Assembly (NCBI RefSeq): GCF_000246945.1
Contig: NZ_BAEX01000012.1
Span: 1-50,899 of the forward strand
DNA length: 50,899 bases
Direction: 5' to 3'
Source: Myroides injenensis M09-0166
GTDB taxonomy: Bacteria > Bacteroidota > Bacteroidia > Flavobacteriales > Flavobacteriaceae
The number at the start of each line of letters is the position of its first letter. Position 1 is the first letter of the stretch. Shown here piece after piece: positions 17,181-26,968 of this stretch. The notes beneath the pieces were generated by a model. The model worked only from the letters and a program-made list of their open reading frames with translations. It was not told the DNA's origin and ran no database searches. Made by a program: the position numbers and the translations under genes.

Positions 17181-18710
17181 TTAAAAAGTAACCCCTAGAG
17201 TTACTCCGTAATAATCGTTAGATTTATAATTTTTGTATTTTAATTTTTGTAAATCACCGCTGATGTATAAACCTATGTTGTTTTTAATGAAATAATCATA
17301 TCGTAACACAGCCCCATAAGTTGTATAATCTGATGATAAAACCTCAAAATCATTAATTAACCACTGCTTAATACCTTCCTTATTATCCTCTATTTTTAAA
17401 GCATTTACACTTTTTGTCGCTTTGCGTAATGCCAGGTAAGGTTTTATGGTTAATAGATTTTTTTTATTTAATTGTTGCATATAAGCTACATCCACGCCAT
17501 AGTTATTATAGGTAAACTCTTGTCTTCGCTCATATTCTTTTAAATGCTCTTTCACTTTTTGATAAGAGAAAAAAGGTTGTACTGATAAAGTATAATGACC
17601 AGCATTATATTTATACAAAGCTTCAATCAAGGTATTATTCTCTTGATATTTATAAAGTTTTTTCTCCAAAAGCTTAGTAATATAAGAAGTGTTATTTGAA
17701 TACAATACATCAATACCATCTTTTTTTACATTATCATATTTAACTTTTCCTAGTATTGTATGATTACTGAAACTAATTTGCTTTATTGCTTCTATAGTAA
17801 ATATTGAAGTATCTAATTCGTTTATGGTATAATATTCATTTCCATTCCCTCTTTTAGCTTCTTTTTCTAAATTTGACTTTGAATAAGTGATATTCAATGC
17901 TATATCATTCTCTCTGCCTAATGACAATCCCGTTGTATATCCATTACCCCTATAATAAGCTGTTGTAGGTGCATTACTAAAGAAATTATTATACACCCCT
18001 AATCCTATCATTTGATAAGCAGCAGCTTTTCTTATTTTACTCACATAACTAACATTAGTATCTTGCGTGTAATGATTTATGGCTCCTATAAAAGAAACTT
18101 TATACTGCTTATAAAAATTATAACTAGCCCCAAGTGATATTAAAATATCAGATGATGTACTTTTTGGTCTAGGATCCGAATCGCGATAGTTAGAAGTAGC
18201 ATTATAGCGCATTGACAAACCAAATCCAAAACGATTAAATGCTTTTGCATAGCCTCCTGTGAAACTATAAACCTCCATTTTATTGATTCCTTTTACAGAA
18301 TCGCCTAATACATAAGGTCCTATTTTATCAAGGTCAATAATACTATTCCATTGCACATTTTTTTGTTTCTGGTTCTGATAAGAAACCGCTCCCCATAAAA
18401 CTTGGTTATCTTTTATTCTCTTATATGAATTACTTCTTACAGCAAAGGTTTGCTTATCATCTCCCCCTTGCAATAAATACTTTTTGTCACGCTGCTTATT
18501 GTAAGCTACCTCAAAATTAGAAAAAGAAAAATTACTATAATCCAGTTTATTAGCTGGATTATAGTAATAATTACTTTTAAACTCTCTTTCTATTTGATAT
18601 TGGTTTTCTATTTTCCTAAAAAAAGATAAAGAATCAACTCTTTGCTGCCCATATATTACTTGTAAGGGCAAACAAACTATAATAAGAAAAAAGAGTTTAT
18701 TAATTTTCAT
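17181..18710 (-). CDS. DUF6850-type outer-membrane beta-barrel protein
   Basis: 509 residues with a signal peptide (cleavage near residue 21, IYG|QQ). The body consists of alternating aromatic strands typical of an outer-membrane barrel and ends in the terminal Phe of a BAM signal (YYGVTLGVTF). It fits the DUF6850 family by its N-terminal pattern (YYNPANKLDYSNFSFS) and by its neighbours. It lies between the DUF4876 lipoprotein and the cytochrome c peroxidase in one operon. The exact role is unknown; export or passage of a substrate handled by the peroxidase is a guess. Confidence 0.78.
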   Translation of the reverse strand: MKINKLFFLIIVCLPLQVIYGQQRVDSLSFFRKIENQYQIEREFKSNYYYNPANKLDYSNFSFSNFEVAYNKQRDKKYLLQGGDDKQTFAVRSNSYKRIKDNQVLWGAVSYQNQKQKNVQWNSIIDLDKIGPYVLGDSVKGINKMEVYSFTGGYAKAFNRFGFGLSMRYNATSNYRDSDPRPKSTSSDILISLGASYNFYKQYKVSFIGAINHYTQDTNVSYVSKIRKAAAYQMIGLGVYNNFFSNAPTTAYYRGNGYTTGLSLGRENDIALNITYSKSNLEKEAKRGNGNEYYTINELDTSIFTIEAIKQISFSNHTILGKVKYDNVKKDGIDVLYSNNTSYITKLLEKKLYKYQENNTLIEALYKYNAGHYTLSVQPFFSYQKVKEHLKEYERRQEFTYNNYGVDVAYMQQLNKKNLLTIKPYLALRKATKSVNALKIEDNKEGIKQWLINDFEVLSSDYTTYGAVLRYDYFIKNNIGLYISGDLQKLKYKNYKSNDYYGVTLGVTF

Positions 18711-18723
18711 TGTTTAAAATTTA

Positions 18724-19947
18724 TTAATGAACAATTCCATTTGCTACACTTGGCTCAGAAGCTTGTACAAAATCTTCTACCGAATTATTAGTGTCTTTAT
18801 AAATATTTCTTCCTTCACTATTGGTACCGATTACTTTTCTACGAACTGTTTTTCCAAAACGTGTTTTATCGTGATTAACATCACCTATACCAGTCCATCC
18901 ATTATCAATAGAAGGATCTAATATCACTAGATTAATCTCTTCTTTAATCGCTAAATTCACTCCATCGATTATCCAACTATTAGGTACTTCGTAAACACTT
19001 TTCTTAGTAATTTTACCTGCTTTGTTTGGATATTCATAGTCATATTTGTAATTAGTCATCCATGTCTCTGGATCCTCTCCCTTTGGAAAACGAGCTAAAG
19101 CAAATGACTCTGTTCCTCTGTTATTCATAAAAAACATATTAAAATTCATAGTACTGTAAATAACAGGTACGTTTGGAATAAGAGGATTATCTACTTGACC
19201 CAATTTTGGATTTTCTAGATTAGGATATTCGTAATCAGCTTTACTTAAATCAAAAGCTGGTACGTTTGGCGTTCTATGATCTACAGCATTATCAGCCACT
19301 ATTATAAAGTCTCCAGGAGCAACGTCTTTACCTAAATCACTTGGAATCATTATTACACCTTTAACGGCCATAGCACTAGATCTTTTATCTGGAGTAACAT
19401 TGTTATTAACATTAGATAAAAATTCAGACTGAAGAATTAAAAGACCACCTGTATTTAAAACTTTATCCGTATTGTTTACAATTTTAAAATATTTACTATT
19501 ATTAAAAGATTTATCCTCCAAAGTACGAACGCCTACAAAAAATATTTCTTCTATAATAAAATCATCATTAAAAGCCTTAGCCACTACCTCTATCTCTACA
19601 CTCTGTGTTTCTTTAACTAAATCAACAACAGTCGTTCCTCCTACTCCTATTTCCTCATCATCTATAGAAATTGCTCTACCATCTAAAACAATCTTATAAC
19701 TTCCTGTTAGAAGACTAATTGATGATTGTCCACCTTCTAATTTTTCTTGAGTTACTTTTCCAGTATTAGTTTCTGTAATAGTTAAATCAACTTTTAAGAA
19801 CTCTTTAATTTTATCAGATTTTAAATTAACTGTCAGTTTACTTTCTCTTTGAACAATCTCTGTCGTATTATCATCACTGCTACATGATGTAGTAGTAATC
19901 GTTAAGCTCAAAAGAGCTACAAATAAGGCTAAAATTCTTTTTTTCAT
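18724..19947 (-). CDS. DUF4876-type lipoprotein
   Basis: 407 residues. The signal sequence ends in TTTSC, giving lipid attachment at Cys22. An N-terminal Ig-like beta segment precedes a longer domain with KYFKIVNNTDKVLN and SFALARFPKG, which fits DUF4876 proteins. It follows the TonB receptor gene by 21 nt and precedes the DUF6850 gene by 13 nt. A surface-exposed partner that captures substrate for the receptor, analogous to SusD, is a reasonable inference but there is no SusD homology. Confidence 0.78.
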   Translation of the reverse strand: MKKRILALFVALLSLTITTTSCSSDDNTTEIVQRESKLTVNLKSDKIKEFLKVDLTITETNTGKVTQEKLEGGQSSISLLTGSYKIVLDGRAISIDDEEIGVGGTTVVDLVKETQSVEIEVVAKAFNDDFIIEEIFFVGVRTLEDKSFNNSKYFKIVNNTDKVLNTGGLLILQSEFLSNVNNNVTPDKRSSAMAVKGVIMIPSDLGKDVAPGDFIIVADNAVDHRTPNVPAFDLSKADYEYPNLENPKLGQVDNPLIPNVPVIYSTMNFNMFFMNNRGTESFALARFPKGEDPETWMTNYKYDYEYPNKAGKITKKSVYEVPNSWIIDGVNLAIKEEINLVILDPSIDNGWTGIGDVNHDKTRFGKTVRRKVIGTNSEGRNIYKDTNNSVEDFVQASEPSVANGIVH

Positions 19948-19968
19948 ATTTATTTATTATTTTATTTT

Positions 19969-22746
19969 TTAAAAATTATAAGTCATTTCCATTCCAAAAT
20001 AAGGTGTACTATAAGCACGTAAATTAATCTTAGTATCACCTAAATAATAATATGGTCGTATTTTCGTATAGATATTATTGACAAAGAAAGAGACCTTGAC
20101 TTTGTCAAATATTTTCTTGGTTACTTTTAGATTTGAAGTTAAATCATATCCATATTTGAAATCAAGATTATCTGTTGAAGAAACAGGTCTAATTAACCAT
20201 TGTTTATAAATATCAGTCCTATCAGCCTGCGTATAATCAAAAATATTTCCTTCGTAATCTTTATAATAAATTGGAGTATCAGATTTGAAAGCTCTTCGAT
20301 CATTTAAATATAATTCTCCTTGTAGTGACAACGAAACAGACATATCTAATGATTTTACGTAGGTATCAATTACAAGGTTAAAACGCATTCCCCCTTTATC
20401 ATATCCTTCATCATTTGCATAAATACCTACATAAGGAATATTTCCACCATTTATTGACATAGTAGGTTTCCATTCAATATATTTTGTATTTTCATAAATG
20501 GTTTTAAACCATGCTCCACTTAGAGTAAATCTTGTACCTATTGACTCAAATCTTGGAGAATTATAACCAAATTCTATCCCACGTTTGTAAGTACTACTCC
20601 CATTTTGATTCATTCCAATTACATCCCAGGTGGTTCTTTCTTCATAAGGAAGTTCATTAATATCAGGCTTACTAGTTACTGTCTGATGATCAATCCCTGA
20701 TGTATCATATCTTTTGTAATCATAGGAATTATAGGCACTCATATTTCTGAATCCTGTGGGCATCTTCTCATCAAAATAGGTAATAAAAGCACTATGTCCT
20801 TTATAGCTAAAATCAAAACGCACCTCTTTTTTAGTATTCTTAGCTGCTAATAAATCGTAATTTGTTTTATCTTGAACATAAGTCATAAAATTCACGTATC
20901 GATACGCTTCATTAGGGTGATAGTAGTTTAATTGCTGAAAATCTAAGTACGATTTATTTGGATAGAGCATCATTAAAGTAGGTTGCTTATAAAGCTCACC
21001 ATAACCTAAGGTAACATCTGTTTTCAAGAAATCGCTTCCCAACTTAAGATTTGGCAATGACCACTGAAAATTAACGCGTGGTTCTACATAAACTTTTTTA
21101 CTTATAGCATAACTATCATTTACTCCAAGCATTTTTGAAATTCGTACTCCTCCATATAGAGCTAATCTATGATCTGATATTCTATATTGTATTCTATCTC
21201 CAGCAAAAAAAGCTATATTCTGAAATGCAAGAATATCTTTAAATGCGCGTGGACGTGTACGAGTAGTTGCTGTAGGTGGTTTTAGCAAATCATACATTTG
21301 TCCTCGACCATTATTCTTTGAGTATTTGTAATCAATACCAAATTCAATATCGTTATTAATCTCAGCTATTTTAAAATCTAAATTAGCCTGCAGTTTTGTA
21401 TTGATATCTAGTGGTTTACTCTCAGTATGTAAATAAGAAATATAGCTCAATTCTGGGAAATAACCATCATTAACACCTTGTTCAAAAGCGGTAGATATAA
21501 CTGTTGCTCCAGGCATTTGAACAAACTTAGTTTGTTTTAAGTCTTCAAAACCTTGGCGTACACTTGTCTTTAATTCTATGTTTTTAAAAAGGCTTTCTCT
21601 ATTAAATACATAGTCAAAGTTATTTGAGAATGAAAGTGTATATCGATTATTTTTATACCTATCAACATCTACAACATCATCATCTGGATCCACTTTTACA
21701 TCATCAATATTTCCATTTAGATCTAGATTCGATTTCCAAGTAAGTGAATGGTTATTCTGAAAATTAAATTGTTTCTTAGAACGAATTGAGGAAGTAATAC
21801 GTTTATAAGTTTCATAGATATCTCTAGGGTCAGACTTAGCATCTAATAAATCAAAACTTACATTCAAATCCCATGTAGGAGATAGCGATAATCCCTTTGC
21901 TATATAATATTGCTTACTATATCCATCTACTTTTAATCTAGCTTGCCAATCTGTATGACCACTTTTACGATTAATTAGTACTAATCCAGAGGTCAAGTCT
22001 CCATAAGAAGCTGAGGGAATACCCCTTATAACTTCCACACTTTCAATATCGTTTGTTGAGAGTGTACGCATATCTACCCCTATAGAATTAGTTTGTCTAT
22101 TTGCTGCCACATTGAAATGAGAACCAACACCTTGATCAGCATCCACAGACACAAGCATATCAGCATTAGTGTTTAAGATATTACCATCCATTACAAACTG
22201 CACACCAAGTGAACTTGTGTTATATCCACTTTTGCCAAATTCTCTTATTAATATTTTATTGGTTGAAGTTAAATTGGGAGTTTTAGAAACACCACCAGGC
22301 AATAATTCCATTAAATCTGCAAAGCTAGAGGGTTGCAAGTGCTCCATAGCTTTACGATTAATAACTGACTTGGTAACAAGTCCTTTACCTTCCTCTGCTG
22401 TGATGACAACCTCCTCAAGAGTATTGTCACCAAGAGGTAATTTAACAGAAAAAGTTTGACTTGAAGTAATATTTAATGAATGACTAACAGTTTGATAAGA
22501 AATATGAAAGATAGTCAAATCATAGTTCCCTTTTTTTAAAGTAAAAACTGCTTTTCCTTTATGATCACTTAATTGAAAGTCGCTGTGATTTTCGTTACTA
22601 ATTTGTACAGAAGCATTCTCTATAGGAACAAGATTCATATCTGTAACTATAACCTCTACTTTATTAATTTCTTGGCCATAGACCATTGATGTTAATAAAA
22701 AGAAAAAAACAACGCCTATTAACGATACTTTATTTAAAGAAATCAT
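19969..22746 (-). CDS. TonB-dependent outer-membrane receptor
   Basis: 925 residues with a signal peptide. A carboxypeptidase-regulatory-like domain (about 28-110, ending LEEVVITAEEG with a TonB-box-like stretch) precedes the plug domain (about 118-260, containing IESVEVIRGIPSASYGDLTSG) and a large barrel ending in Phe (MEMTYNF). It should import a ligand through the outer membrane using TonB and the proton motive force. The ligand is unknown. It is the first gene of the operon and has a good -7 box just upstream. Confidence 0.92.
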   Translation of the reverse strand: MISLNKVSLIGVVFFFLLTSMVYGQEINKVEVIVTDMNLVPIENASVQISNENHSDFQLSDHKGKAVFTLKKGNYDLTIFHISYQTVSHSLNITSSQTFSVKLPLGDNTLEEVVITAEEGKGLVTKSVINRKAMEHLQPSSFADLMELLPGGVSKTPNLTSTNKILIREFGKSGYNTSSLGVQFVMDGNILNTNADMLVSVDADQGVGSHFNVAANRQTNSIGVDMRTLSTNDIESVEVIRGIPSASYGDLTSGLVLINRKSGHTDWQARLKVDGYSKQYYIAKGLSLSPTWDLNVSFDLLDAKSDPRDIYETYKRITSSIRSKKQFNFQNNHSLTWKSNLDLNGNIDDVKVDPDDDVVDVDRYKNNRYTLSFSNNFDYVFNRESLFKNIELKTSVRQGFEDLKQTKFVQMPGATVISTAFEQGVNDGYFPELSYISYLHTESKPLDINTKLQANLDFKIAEINNDIEFGIDYKYSKNNGRGQMYDLLKPPTATTRTRPRAFKDILAFQNIAFFAGDRIQYRISDHRLALYGGVRISKMLGVNDSYAISKKVYVEPRVNFQWSLPNLKLGSDFLKTDVTLGYGELYKQPTLMMLYPNKSYLDFQQLNYYHPNEAYRYVNFMTYVQDKTNYDLLAAKNTKKEVRFDFSYKGHSAFITYFDEKMPTGFRNMSAYNSYDYKRYDTSGIDHQTVTSKPDINELPYEERTTWDVIGMNQNGSSTYKRGIEFGYNSPRFESIGTRFTLSGAWFKTIYENTKYIEWKPTMSINGGNIPYVGIYANDEGYDKGGMRFNLVIDTYVKSLDMSVSLSLQGELYLNDRRAFKSDTPIYYKDYEGNIFDYTQADRTDIYKQWLIRPVSSTDNLDFKYGYDLTSNLKVTKKIFDKVKVSFFVNNIYTKIRPYYYLGDTKINLRAYSTPYFGMEMTYNF

Positions 22747-22771
22747 CTAATCAAACAATTAAAAATACTGA

Positions 22772-22779
22772 CAAATATA
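22772..22779 (-). promoter_or_regulatory. -7 box for the TonB receptor operon
   Basis: TATATTTG on the minus strand is a perfect match to the Bacteroidota -7 consensus TAnnTTTG, 25 nt before the receptor start codon. A matching -33 TTG is not at the ideal distance. Confidence 0.6.
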
Positions 22780-23135
22780 GACAACAAAAATTAATAATTA
22801 TCGCTTATTTAGACTAGTTCTATATATTTATTATAATAATAACTTAGAGTGATTCAAAATAACATTATAATAAGTAAACTATTATAAAAATAAATAAACT
22901 TTACAATTACACTAAAAAATGTAATTTTTTGTCATAAACTAAAAGCACTTTTCCTACACTCTTTTAAATCTTTCTGATTATTTTCTTCTTTTTTGATCCG
23001 AGATTCCATTAAAACTTATCAATTATTATCAATAAAAATCATTTACTCACCCCTTTTTATTAAAAGTTAAAAACATTACAATGAATTTTTATCTATGAAT
23101 AAAATTTGTACATTTTACTCTTAAAAATACCAACA
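22780..23135. other. AT-rich intergenic region between divergent genes
   Basis: This divergent spacer holds the receptor promoter on its left and should hold the promoter of the YbaK-type gene on its right. I see no open frame, repeat or RNA structure in it. Confidence 0.5.
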
Positions 23136-23603
23136 ATGAAAACAATAGATGTAAAAAAATTCTTAGAGAGTAAAAATTATGGCGATCGATTCACACAATT
23201 TGAACAAAGTACTGCAACAGTAGGTGAAGCTGCAAAAGCATTAAACTGTGACGAAGATCAAATTGCTAAAAGTATAACTCTCTATAATGAGAATGGAGAT
23301 GGTGCCTATTTAATAGTTGCCTCAGGCAATAGTAAAATTGACAATCGCAGTTTTAAAGATACTTTTGGCATAAAAGCTAAAATGCTAACATATGAAGACG
23401 TAGAGCGATTTGTAGGTCATAAAGTTGGAGGTGTTTGCCCTTTTGAAGTACTTTCTACTACAAAAATTTACCTAGACACCTCGTTAAAGAAACACCAAGT
23501 AGTCTATCCAGCTGCTGGAGATTCAAACTCAACAGTTAAATTGACACTCGAGGAATTGACTAATCTTTGTGATTTCGTAGATTGGATAAGTGTAACCAAG
23601 TAA
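23136..23603 (+). CDS. ybaK: YbaK/EbsC-type aminoacyl-tRNA deacylase
   Basis: I choose the ATG at 23136 over the one at 23106 because homology begins at MKTIDVKKFL and the earlier ten residues are unlike the family. The 155-residue protein has the YbaK/ProX editing fold, with the AKSITLY segment carrying the expected conserved Lys, VASGNSKIDNRSF, and GGVCPFEV near residue 110. Family members hydrolyse mischarged tRNA, typically Cys-tRNA(Pro) or Ala-tRNA(Pro). It is a single gene that converges on the transporter gene at a shared terminator. The exact specificity cannot be read from sequence. Confidence 0.88.
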   Translation: MKTIDVKKFLESKNYGDRFTQFEQSTATVGEAAKALNCDEDQIAKSITLYNENGDGAYLIVASGNSKIDNRSFKDTFGIKAKMLTYEDVERFVGHKVGGVCPFEVLSTTKIYLDTSLKKHQVVYPAAGDSNSTVKLTLEELTNLCDFVDWISVTK

Positions 23604-23661
23604 AAACAATTAATAACTTTAAACTCATCTATTCTGTACCTGCTATAATTCTTCAGACTAT

Positions 23662-23703
23662 AAAAAAAGCGAGGAAGTACTCCCGTACTCCCTCGCTTTT
23701 CTT
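23662..23703. terminator. Bidirectional terminator
   Basis: A long hairpin (AAGCGAGG-AGTAC with GTACT-CCTCGCTT, one bulge or mismatch) has A-runs on the left and T-rich sequence on the right. It lies between the convergent YbaK-type and anion-transporter genes and can serve both. Confidence 0.9.
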
Positions 23704-23724
23704 TATTTAAACTATATTTTTATT

Positions 23725-25200
23725 TTACCAGAATCCTAATAATTTCCACCATGCTCCACCTACGATAGCCCAAATTAATAAGTTAACAACACTAACTACA
23801 AATCCGACTTTCCACCATTCACCCAATGTTGTATATCCTGACCCAAACACAATTGGCGCTGTTCCTGTTCCATAATGTGTTAAGGACATCATTAGTGAAG
23901 AAGAAAATGCTAACATTAATGCTAATAACATAGGAGGCGCGCCAAGTGAAATTCCTGCGGCAAAGAAAGCAGCAAACATTGCAGTAATATGCGCTGTAGT
24001 ACTAGCAAAGAAGTAATGCGAATACACATATACAAGTACTAAAATAATAGTTCCCACTACCCAGCTTACCCCTAAGTGATCTATACCTGTTCCAACTGTT
24101 TGTGCTAACCAAGAAACTAATCCTAGCTTACCTAAGAAACTTGCCATCATCACTAAAGCAGCGAACCATACTATAGTATCCCAAGCTCCTTTATGTTTTA
24201 AAACATCATCCCAATTTAATACACCAGTAATAATCAAAATAGACAGTCCTACAAATGCAGCAGTAGTAGGCTGTATAAGAAAAGCATCACCAAATATCAT
24301 CGCTGGTACTCCAGCCCACATTATTAGTAATAATACAAAAACTCCTAATGTAATCTTTTCTGCTAAGGATAAAGGTCCTAATTCTTTGATTTGTTTTTTA
24401 GCAAAGATTGGAGCATCTGGCGTTTTCTTAATCTCAGGAGGACAAATCATATAAATTACTAAAGGCATCACAATTAAAGAAATAATTGCAGGAACAAAAG
24501 CAGCTATTGCCCACATTCCCCATGACAAATATCCTTTTGATCCCATTGCTTCATAAATTAAACTTACAATTAAAGGGTTTGGCGCTGTAGCTGTAATAAA
24601 CATCGCTGATGTAATAGGATTAGTATTATAATTTACTAATGCTAAGTATCGTCCTATCTTCTCTGTAGATCCTCGTTCAGGCTTTGAGCCGAAACTACTT
24701 GCGATAGAACGCATAATTGGATGAATAATCCCTCCTCCTCTTGCAGTATTACTAGGAGTTACAGGTGCAAGTATTGTTTCTGCAAACGCAAGCGCATAAG
24801 CAATACCTAATGTTTTTTTACCGAACAAGGAAATTAAAAAATAACCTATCCTAGCTCCTAATCCAGTTTTAGTTAAACTTATAGAAATCATAATCGAGAT
24901 ACCGATTAACCAAATAAGATCGTTTGAAAAGCCACTTAACGCATCTGCTAGTGCTGCTTTACTACTAGTAGGATTTGTAACACCAGTAATTGCTACAAGT
25001 GAAATTGCAACTATAGAAACTGCACCAATAGGCAATGCTTTTCCTATAATTGCTGCAATAGTTCCTACAAATAATGCTAACAAATGCCAAGCATTAGGAC
25101 TAACTCCTTCTGGTACTGGCACTAAAAACCAAATAATTAAAGTGATAGAAACAGCTACTAGAGCAGGAATGGGCTTGATGGGGTCTAATTTAAATTCCAT
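23725..25200 (-). CDS. SLC13/DASS-family dicarboxylate or anion transporter
   Basis: 491 residues with about 12 membrane segments. Family signatures include SNTARGGGIIHPIMRSIA (the first SNT motif), NTNPITSAMFITATAPNP (the second substrate-site region), STTAHITAMFAAFF and MSLTHYGTGTAPIVFGSGY. These match the bacterial CitT/SodiT1-like, 2-oxoglutarate/malate translocator-like branch of the divalent anion symporter family. The likely substrates are C4-C6 di- or tricarboxylates such as malate, 2-oxoglutarate or citrate; whether it is a sodium symporter or an exchanger cannot be decided here. It is a single gene with an inverted repeat in its leader (25277-25307). Confidence 0.88.
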   Translation of the reverse strand: MEFKLDPIKPIPALVAVSITLIIWFLVPVPEGVSPNAWHLLALFVGTIAAIIGKALPIGAVSIVAISLVAITGVTNPTSSKAALADALSGFSNDLIWLIGISIMISISLTKTGLGARIGYFLISLFGKKTLGIAYALAFAETILAPVTPSNTARGGGIIHPIMRSIASSFGSKPERGSTEKIGRYLALVNYNTNPITSAMFITATAPNPLIVSLIYEAMGSKGYLSWGMWAIAAFVPAIISLIVMPLVIYMICPPEIKKTPDAPIFAKKQIKELGPLSLAEKITLGVFVLLLIMWAGVPAMIFGDAFLIQPTTAAFVGLSILIITGVLNWDDVLKHKGAWDTIVWFAALVMMASFLGKLGLVSWLAQTVGTGIDHLGVSWVVGTIILVLVYVYSHYFFASTTAHITAMFAAFFAAGISLGAPPMLLALMLAFSSSLMMSLTHYGTGTAPIVFGSGYTTLGEWWKVGFVVSVVNLLIWAIVGGAWWKLLGFW

Positions 25201-25276
25201 TTGACTTTCTTTTAGTATTAGATGAATACTTAATTAGAAACAAGCATATAATTCTTTTGTATTTAGAAAAATGACA

Positions 25277-25307
25277 CTTTTTCCTAATTAAAATGTTAGG
25301 AAAAAAG
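25277..25307 (-). promoter_or_regulatory. Inverted repeat upstream of the transporter
   Basis: CTTTTTCCTAA and TTAGGAAAAAAG face each other across an 8-nt loop, 77-107 nt before the transporter start. It could be an operator for a dimeric regulator or a leader hairpin. The rest of the spacer to 25636 is AT-rich with no open frame or repeat that I can support. Confidence 0.4.
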
Positions 25308-25636
25308 CAATTCATAATAAAAAATCACATTAATAAACATGACATTTAAAACACTCTTTTCATGTATAAATTTACATATTATATGTAAAAAATACCAATT
25401 AAAAACTGCTTTTTTTAAATAAAATATAACTTACTTCAATACCACCTACATTACAATAAATAGACCAAAATCATTTTTTTTATAAATTTTATTTTATTAA
25501 TTCCTCAACTTTCCTAGAATCAATACTTAACAATATTATTTAAAAAACTTAATTATAAAATCTAACCTTTTAAATGAAAAAAAATCAACTATACAGAAAA
25601 CTTTCAGAATCGAAAACATAGCATACAAAAAATAAA

Positions 25637-25674
25637 AAAGGCTTCAATTAACAATATCATTAATCAAAGCCTTT
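25637..25674 (-). terminator. Terminator of the 145-aa secreted protein gene
   Basis: The stem AAAGGCTT...AAGCCTTT, extended with imperfect pairing, is followed by a T-run on the minus strand. It lies about 40 nt past the stop at 25716. Confidence 0.85.
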
Positions 25675-25715
25675 CTTATTATAAACCAAATATAAACTAC
25701 TGCTTTATCTATCTC

Positions 25716-26153
25716 TTATATTTCAATCTGTCCATTTTCTTGTTCTAATTTTATTTCAATCTCTTTGCCCTCATATTTTAACTGCAATAAACAATCGTCT
25801 AAATAAATTCGCGACTCCTCTGTATAATTCCTAGCCACACTTAATCGATATAAAGCCGTTTCAAAATCCATGGCTTTAATAACCTTCTTTGTTTCTATCG
25901 CACCATCTAAAGCAGCAGATAATGCATCCTCGCAACCACACCTTTTTAAAAGATTCATTCCTTTGATTAAAGACTTACGTGCTTTAACAGTAAATGCTCT
26001 TAAATCACGTGAATGATCGGTGCGATATGCTTTTTCAAAATTTAGTATTGCATCTTCTAGATAATCATTTGCCTTAATACATTGTTTTTCTCCAGCTTGT
26101 ATTGCTGTATAATTTAATAAGAGTGTAAATAAGATAGCAATCACTTTTTTCAT
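25716..26153 (-). CDS. Small secreted helical protein, unknown function
   Basis: 145 residues. A signal peptide is predicted to be cleaved after IQA at residue 20. The mature part is mostly helical with four Cys (KQC, RCGC, DDC) that could form disulfides in the periplasm. I do not recognise a family. It stands alone with its own terminator. Confidence 0.7.
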   Translation of the reverse strand: MKKVIAILFTLLLNYTAIQAGEKQCIKANDYLEDAILNFEKAYRTDHSRDLRAFTVKARKSLIKGMNLLKRCGCEDALSAALDGAIETKKVIKAMDFETALYRLSVARNYTEESRIYLDDCLLQLKYEGKEIEIKLEQENGQIEI

Positions 26154-26411
26154 AAACCTTTTTTTATATTTAATTACAATTTTTAAAGGTACAAAAATTA
26201 CAATTAGCCATTAAAATCTATAAAGAGCAGAAAACAAATAAGAAACAAAATTCAATATATGATATTTACAGTTTGATACATATAAGAAGGATAATAGTCT
26301 AACAAACTACCTATTTTGAATTTATTTGCCTATTCAATAGTTGGATTTTTATTACTCCAATCCTAGACCATTACTGTCTTTCTATAAACTGTATTACAAT
26401 CATATATCATC

Positions 26412-26488
26412 TTTGTTTGGGTTCTGTTCGAGTAAAGCTAGTGTTTATATGCTCTTGACAGGCTTTATCCGAACAATCCCCGAACAAA
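26412..26488. repeat. 27-bp imperfect inverted repeat in an intergenic region
   Basis: The arms at 26412-26438 and 26462-26488 match in 21 of 27 positions around a 23-nt loop. Both contain GTTCG and TAAAGC blocks and are more GC-rich than the surrounding spacer (26154-26617), which otherwise holds no gene that I can see. It could be a small structured RNA, a dispersed repeat, or a remnant of a mobile element. Confidence 0.5.
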
Positions 26489-26543
26489 CTACCTTGATAA
26501 CTTAAAATACGATATAACTAATCGTTACTTAATATGTAAAATA

Positions 26544-26576
26544 AGGGCTCTCTCACCCTAAAAGTGAGAAAGCCCC
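26544..26576 (-). terminator. Terminator of the 80-aa protein gene
   Basis: A 12-bp GC-rich stem with one mismatch (GGGCTCTCTCAC against GTGAGAAAGCCC) is followed on the minus strand by TTATTTT. It lies about 40 nt past the stop at 26618. Confidence 0.85.
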
Positions 26577-26617
26577 GTTTGTAAATAAACAATTAATTCT
26601 ATCGTTTGAGAGGATTA

Positions 26618-26860
26618 TTATAATCCCAACAATTCTTTTAAGAGTGCTTCATAAACACCTTTCTTAGCCTCATATCCTTCTATATATAAATTTGCATCCA
26701 TGATTGAGGAAGCTGCTACCTGTGCTCTAACTTTCATTCCTGCATTAATCATTTCCGTAATACTTTCGGTCAATACCTTATCAGCTTTCTCAGAGAGACC
26801 TGTAATTAATTCAACGGTCTTATTTCTTTCGTCAAATATTAATTCATTATACCTAGACAT
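26618..26860 (-). CDS. Small hypothetical protein
   Basis: 80 residues, predicted mostly helical and cytoplasmic, with no signal peptide. The strong terminator just downstream supports a real gene. No family is recognised and neither neighbour hints at a role. Confidence 0.6.
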   Translation of the reverse strand: MSRYNELIFDERNKTVELITGLSEKADKVLTESITEMINAGMKVRAQVAASSIMDANLYIEGYEAKKGVYEALLKELLGL

Positions 26861-26968
26861 ACATCATCTTTTTAACAATTATATGCTTAAAATTACATAA
26901 TTTAATTTCAAAAATCAACATAATAAACAAATAATTTATCATTTTTAATATATTACAAAAAAAGTAAA

